The notes beneath the pieces were generated by a model. The model worked only from the letters and a program-made list of their open reading frames with translations, did not search any database and was not told where the DNA came from. A stretch of 34,683 nt of DNA from Planctomycetales bacterium. Its GTDB lineage: Bacteria; Planctomycetota; Planctomycetia; Isosphaerales; Isosphaeraceae. Position numbers and translations under genes: made by a program. Below are positions 33,771 through 34,683 of the stretch, one piece after another (position 1 is the first letter of the stretch; every line of letters begins with the position of its first letter). The stretch covers positions 1 through 34,683 of the forward strand of contig DAIDKV010000079.1 in NCBI GenBank assembly GCA_027449865.1, written 5' to 3'.

Positions 33771-34217
33771 CTACAGGCTCAGGACGGGCGCCAGCCCCTT
33801 CTCCGCGCGGACCTCGTTGGCGATCTGCTTGAAGAGGCGCTCGGCATCGGCGGCGGACTTCCATTTCTCGCCTTCCGGCGGAATCTCCTTGGACCAGGTC
33901 ATCTCCTCGTTCGACGGCTCCCATCCCCCCTTTTCGAGGTCGCCGCGGTGCTTCGCCTCGGGGGCCTCGTCGAAGGTCATGCCCAGGTGATCGAAGTAGC
34001 GGTGCAGGTGCATCTTCGGGCTATCGTTCGACGGCCCGAGCGAGGCCGATATCAGCGGACGCGGAGGAGCGGTTCTCCGCGCGGGGCGCCCTTCCCCCTC
34101 GTGTCTACCCGCCGCGGCGTCGAGCACGGCCGTTCCACCGCCCGGAGCCTCGGCGGGCGGCGGCTCGGCGGCGTAGGACGGCTCGGATTTCGATGCGGTT
34201 GCTTTCCTGCGTGTCAT
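33771..34217 (-). CDS. hypothetical protein of the mobile island
   Basis: This 148-residue protein has a low-complexity Lys/Pro/Ala-rich N-terminal half (MTRRKATASKSEPSYAAEPP...). The more conserved-looking C-terminal half contains MHLHRYFDHLGMTFDEAPEA and RLFKQIANEVRAEKGLAPVL. The start at 34217 has TAGGAGAC upstream. It is the first gene of the minus-strand group that leads to the methylase-helicase, 124 bases from the next gene. No family was recognised with confidence. Confidence 0.6.
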   Translation of the reverse strand: MTRRKATASKSEPSYAAEPPPAEAPGGGTAVLDAAAGRHEGEGRPARRTAPPRPLISASLGPSNDSPKMHLHRYFDHLGMTFDEAPEAKHRGDLEKGGWEPSNEEMTWSKEIPPEGEKWKSAADAERLFKQIANEVRAEKGLAPVLSL

Positions 34218-34318
34218 GGTGGGTCTCCTATTTAGTTGGTAGTCCACCCTTATACGCCGATTTCCGCGGAGGGAAATCGACTGACATTCCTGGAGCCTCC
34301 GGGCGACAGTCCCGGCGG

Positions 34319-34683
34319 TCACCGATACTGATACGCGACCCGGTAACCACCTAGTGTCTCCGCTCGCAAAACTTGCAATGAATTCGTCGGACGTCCCGAG
34401 CAGGCCATCGAGGCTGCCAAGCGATCCGGACGTACGAATCGGCCGTTTTCCGGCTACGGACGCATCCAACACCATGATGATTGCTATCGTCTAAATGCGA
34501 ATGCCGAGCCGGAATTCCTTGCAAGTTTTGTGAGCGGAGACACTAGCCAGGGGATCGGCGGGCAGTCGCCGTCGAGGGCGGCCTCGTGCAGGATCGGGTT
34601 ATGGCTACGCCGGTCGAAGCGCACCCGTAACGTCCGGTCCGCCGCCACCTCGATCGACCCGCTCGTCTCCACGAACTTGCGAT
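34319..34683 (-). pseudogene. 3' end of a gene interrupted by a MITE-like element; partial at the window edge
   Basis: A minus-strand frame enters from the right edge (KFVETSGSIEVAADRTLRVR, then RRSHNPILHEAALDGDCPPI and PWL) and is broken at 34546 by the MITE, after which it continues with element-derived residues to a premature stop at 34484. If the element and one CTAG are removed, the frame runs from PWL into GGYRVAYQYR and a TGA at 34319-34321. This shows that the interruption is recent and clean. The encoded family was not recognised; a transposase or phage-type protein is possible. Confidence 0.6.
34351..34546. mobile_element. 196-bp MITE-like element with 36-bp terminal inverted repeats
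   Basis: The ends 34351-34386 and 34511-34546 are inverted copies with 33 of 36 matches, beginning CTAGTGTCTCCGCTC. Both ends carry CTAG, consistent with a 4-bp CTAG or 2-bp TA target duplication, as seen for IS5- and IS630-type elements respectively. The interior of about 124 bases has no gene, so a transposase would have to act in trans. Confidence 0.8.

Overview
The window is GC-rich DNA that most likely comes from a planctomycete, probably of the Isosphaeraceae type. The main reasons are a DUF1559 protein with a prepilin-type N-terminus beside a small carboxypeptidase-regulatory-like lipoprotein, a YncE/phosphoesterase fusion, a DUF4832 protein, many large signalling proteins, and REP-like palindromes that read as YQPDAPAR-type peptides. 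No rRNA, tRNA or CRISPR array was recognised.

Positions 1-21,265 look like ordinary chromosome. A two-gene operon (OPA-type MFS transporter, then a PhnZ-like HD oxygenase) suggests organophosphonate uptake and oxidative cleavage. It is divergent from a GntR/LacI-type regulator. Next come a lipoprotein divergent from a DUF1559 pseudopilin-like protein, and a secreted beta-propeller/phosphoesterase. The palindrome TGTATATACA lies upstream of the transporter and again in the lipoprotein/DUF1559 intergenic region, with a third variant copy nearby, so it is a candidate operator. A tightly overlapping minus-strand operon encodes a membrane-anchored thioredoxin-like protein, a hybrid sensor kinase and a GGDEF response regulator, which suggests a thiol/redox or membrane signal converted to c-di-GMP. 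A GT39-like membrane glycosyltransferase, an AhpD-like protein, a small membrane protein, an MBL-fold hydrolase, a DUF4832 protein and a TPR membrane protein follow.

Positions 21,577-24,227 hold the most unusual structure: a head-to-tail series of gene cassettes separated by five 58-60 bp sites that look like integron attC recombination sites. Each has a CTAAC-type left end, a GTTAG right end and a CAGCGG/CCGCTG stem with one bulged base. Cassettes carry a barstar-like inhibitor, an unknown membrane-anchored protein, two small membrane proteins and two nearly identical apparently non-coding inserts. Stop codons of two genes lie inside the attC-like sites. No integron integrase is visible, so this would be a CALIN-type array (attC cluster lacking integrase).

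Positions 24,228-25,977 carry an IS110-family element that ends the array, with a hairpin-rich non-coding flank that could encode its bridge RNA. Positions 25,978-34,683 look like a plasmid- or ICE-derived island on the minus strand: two small hypothetical proteins, a 1,721-residue N12-class adenine methylase fused to an SNF2-like helicase, and a single-chain GmrSD-type (DUF262-DUF1524) restriction protein. At the right edge a 196 bp MITE-like element interrupts the 3' end of a gene; removing it restores the reading frame to a stop codon.
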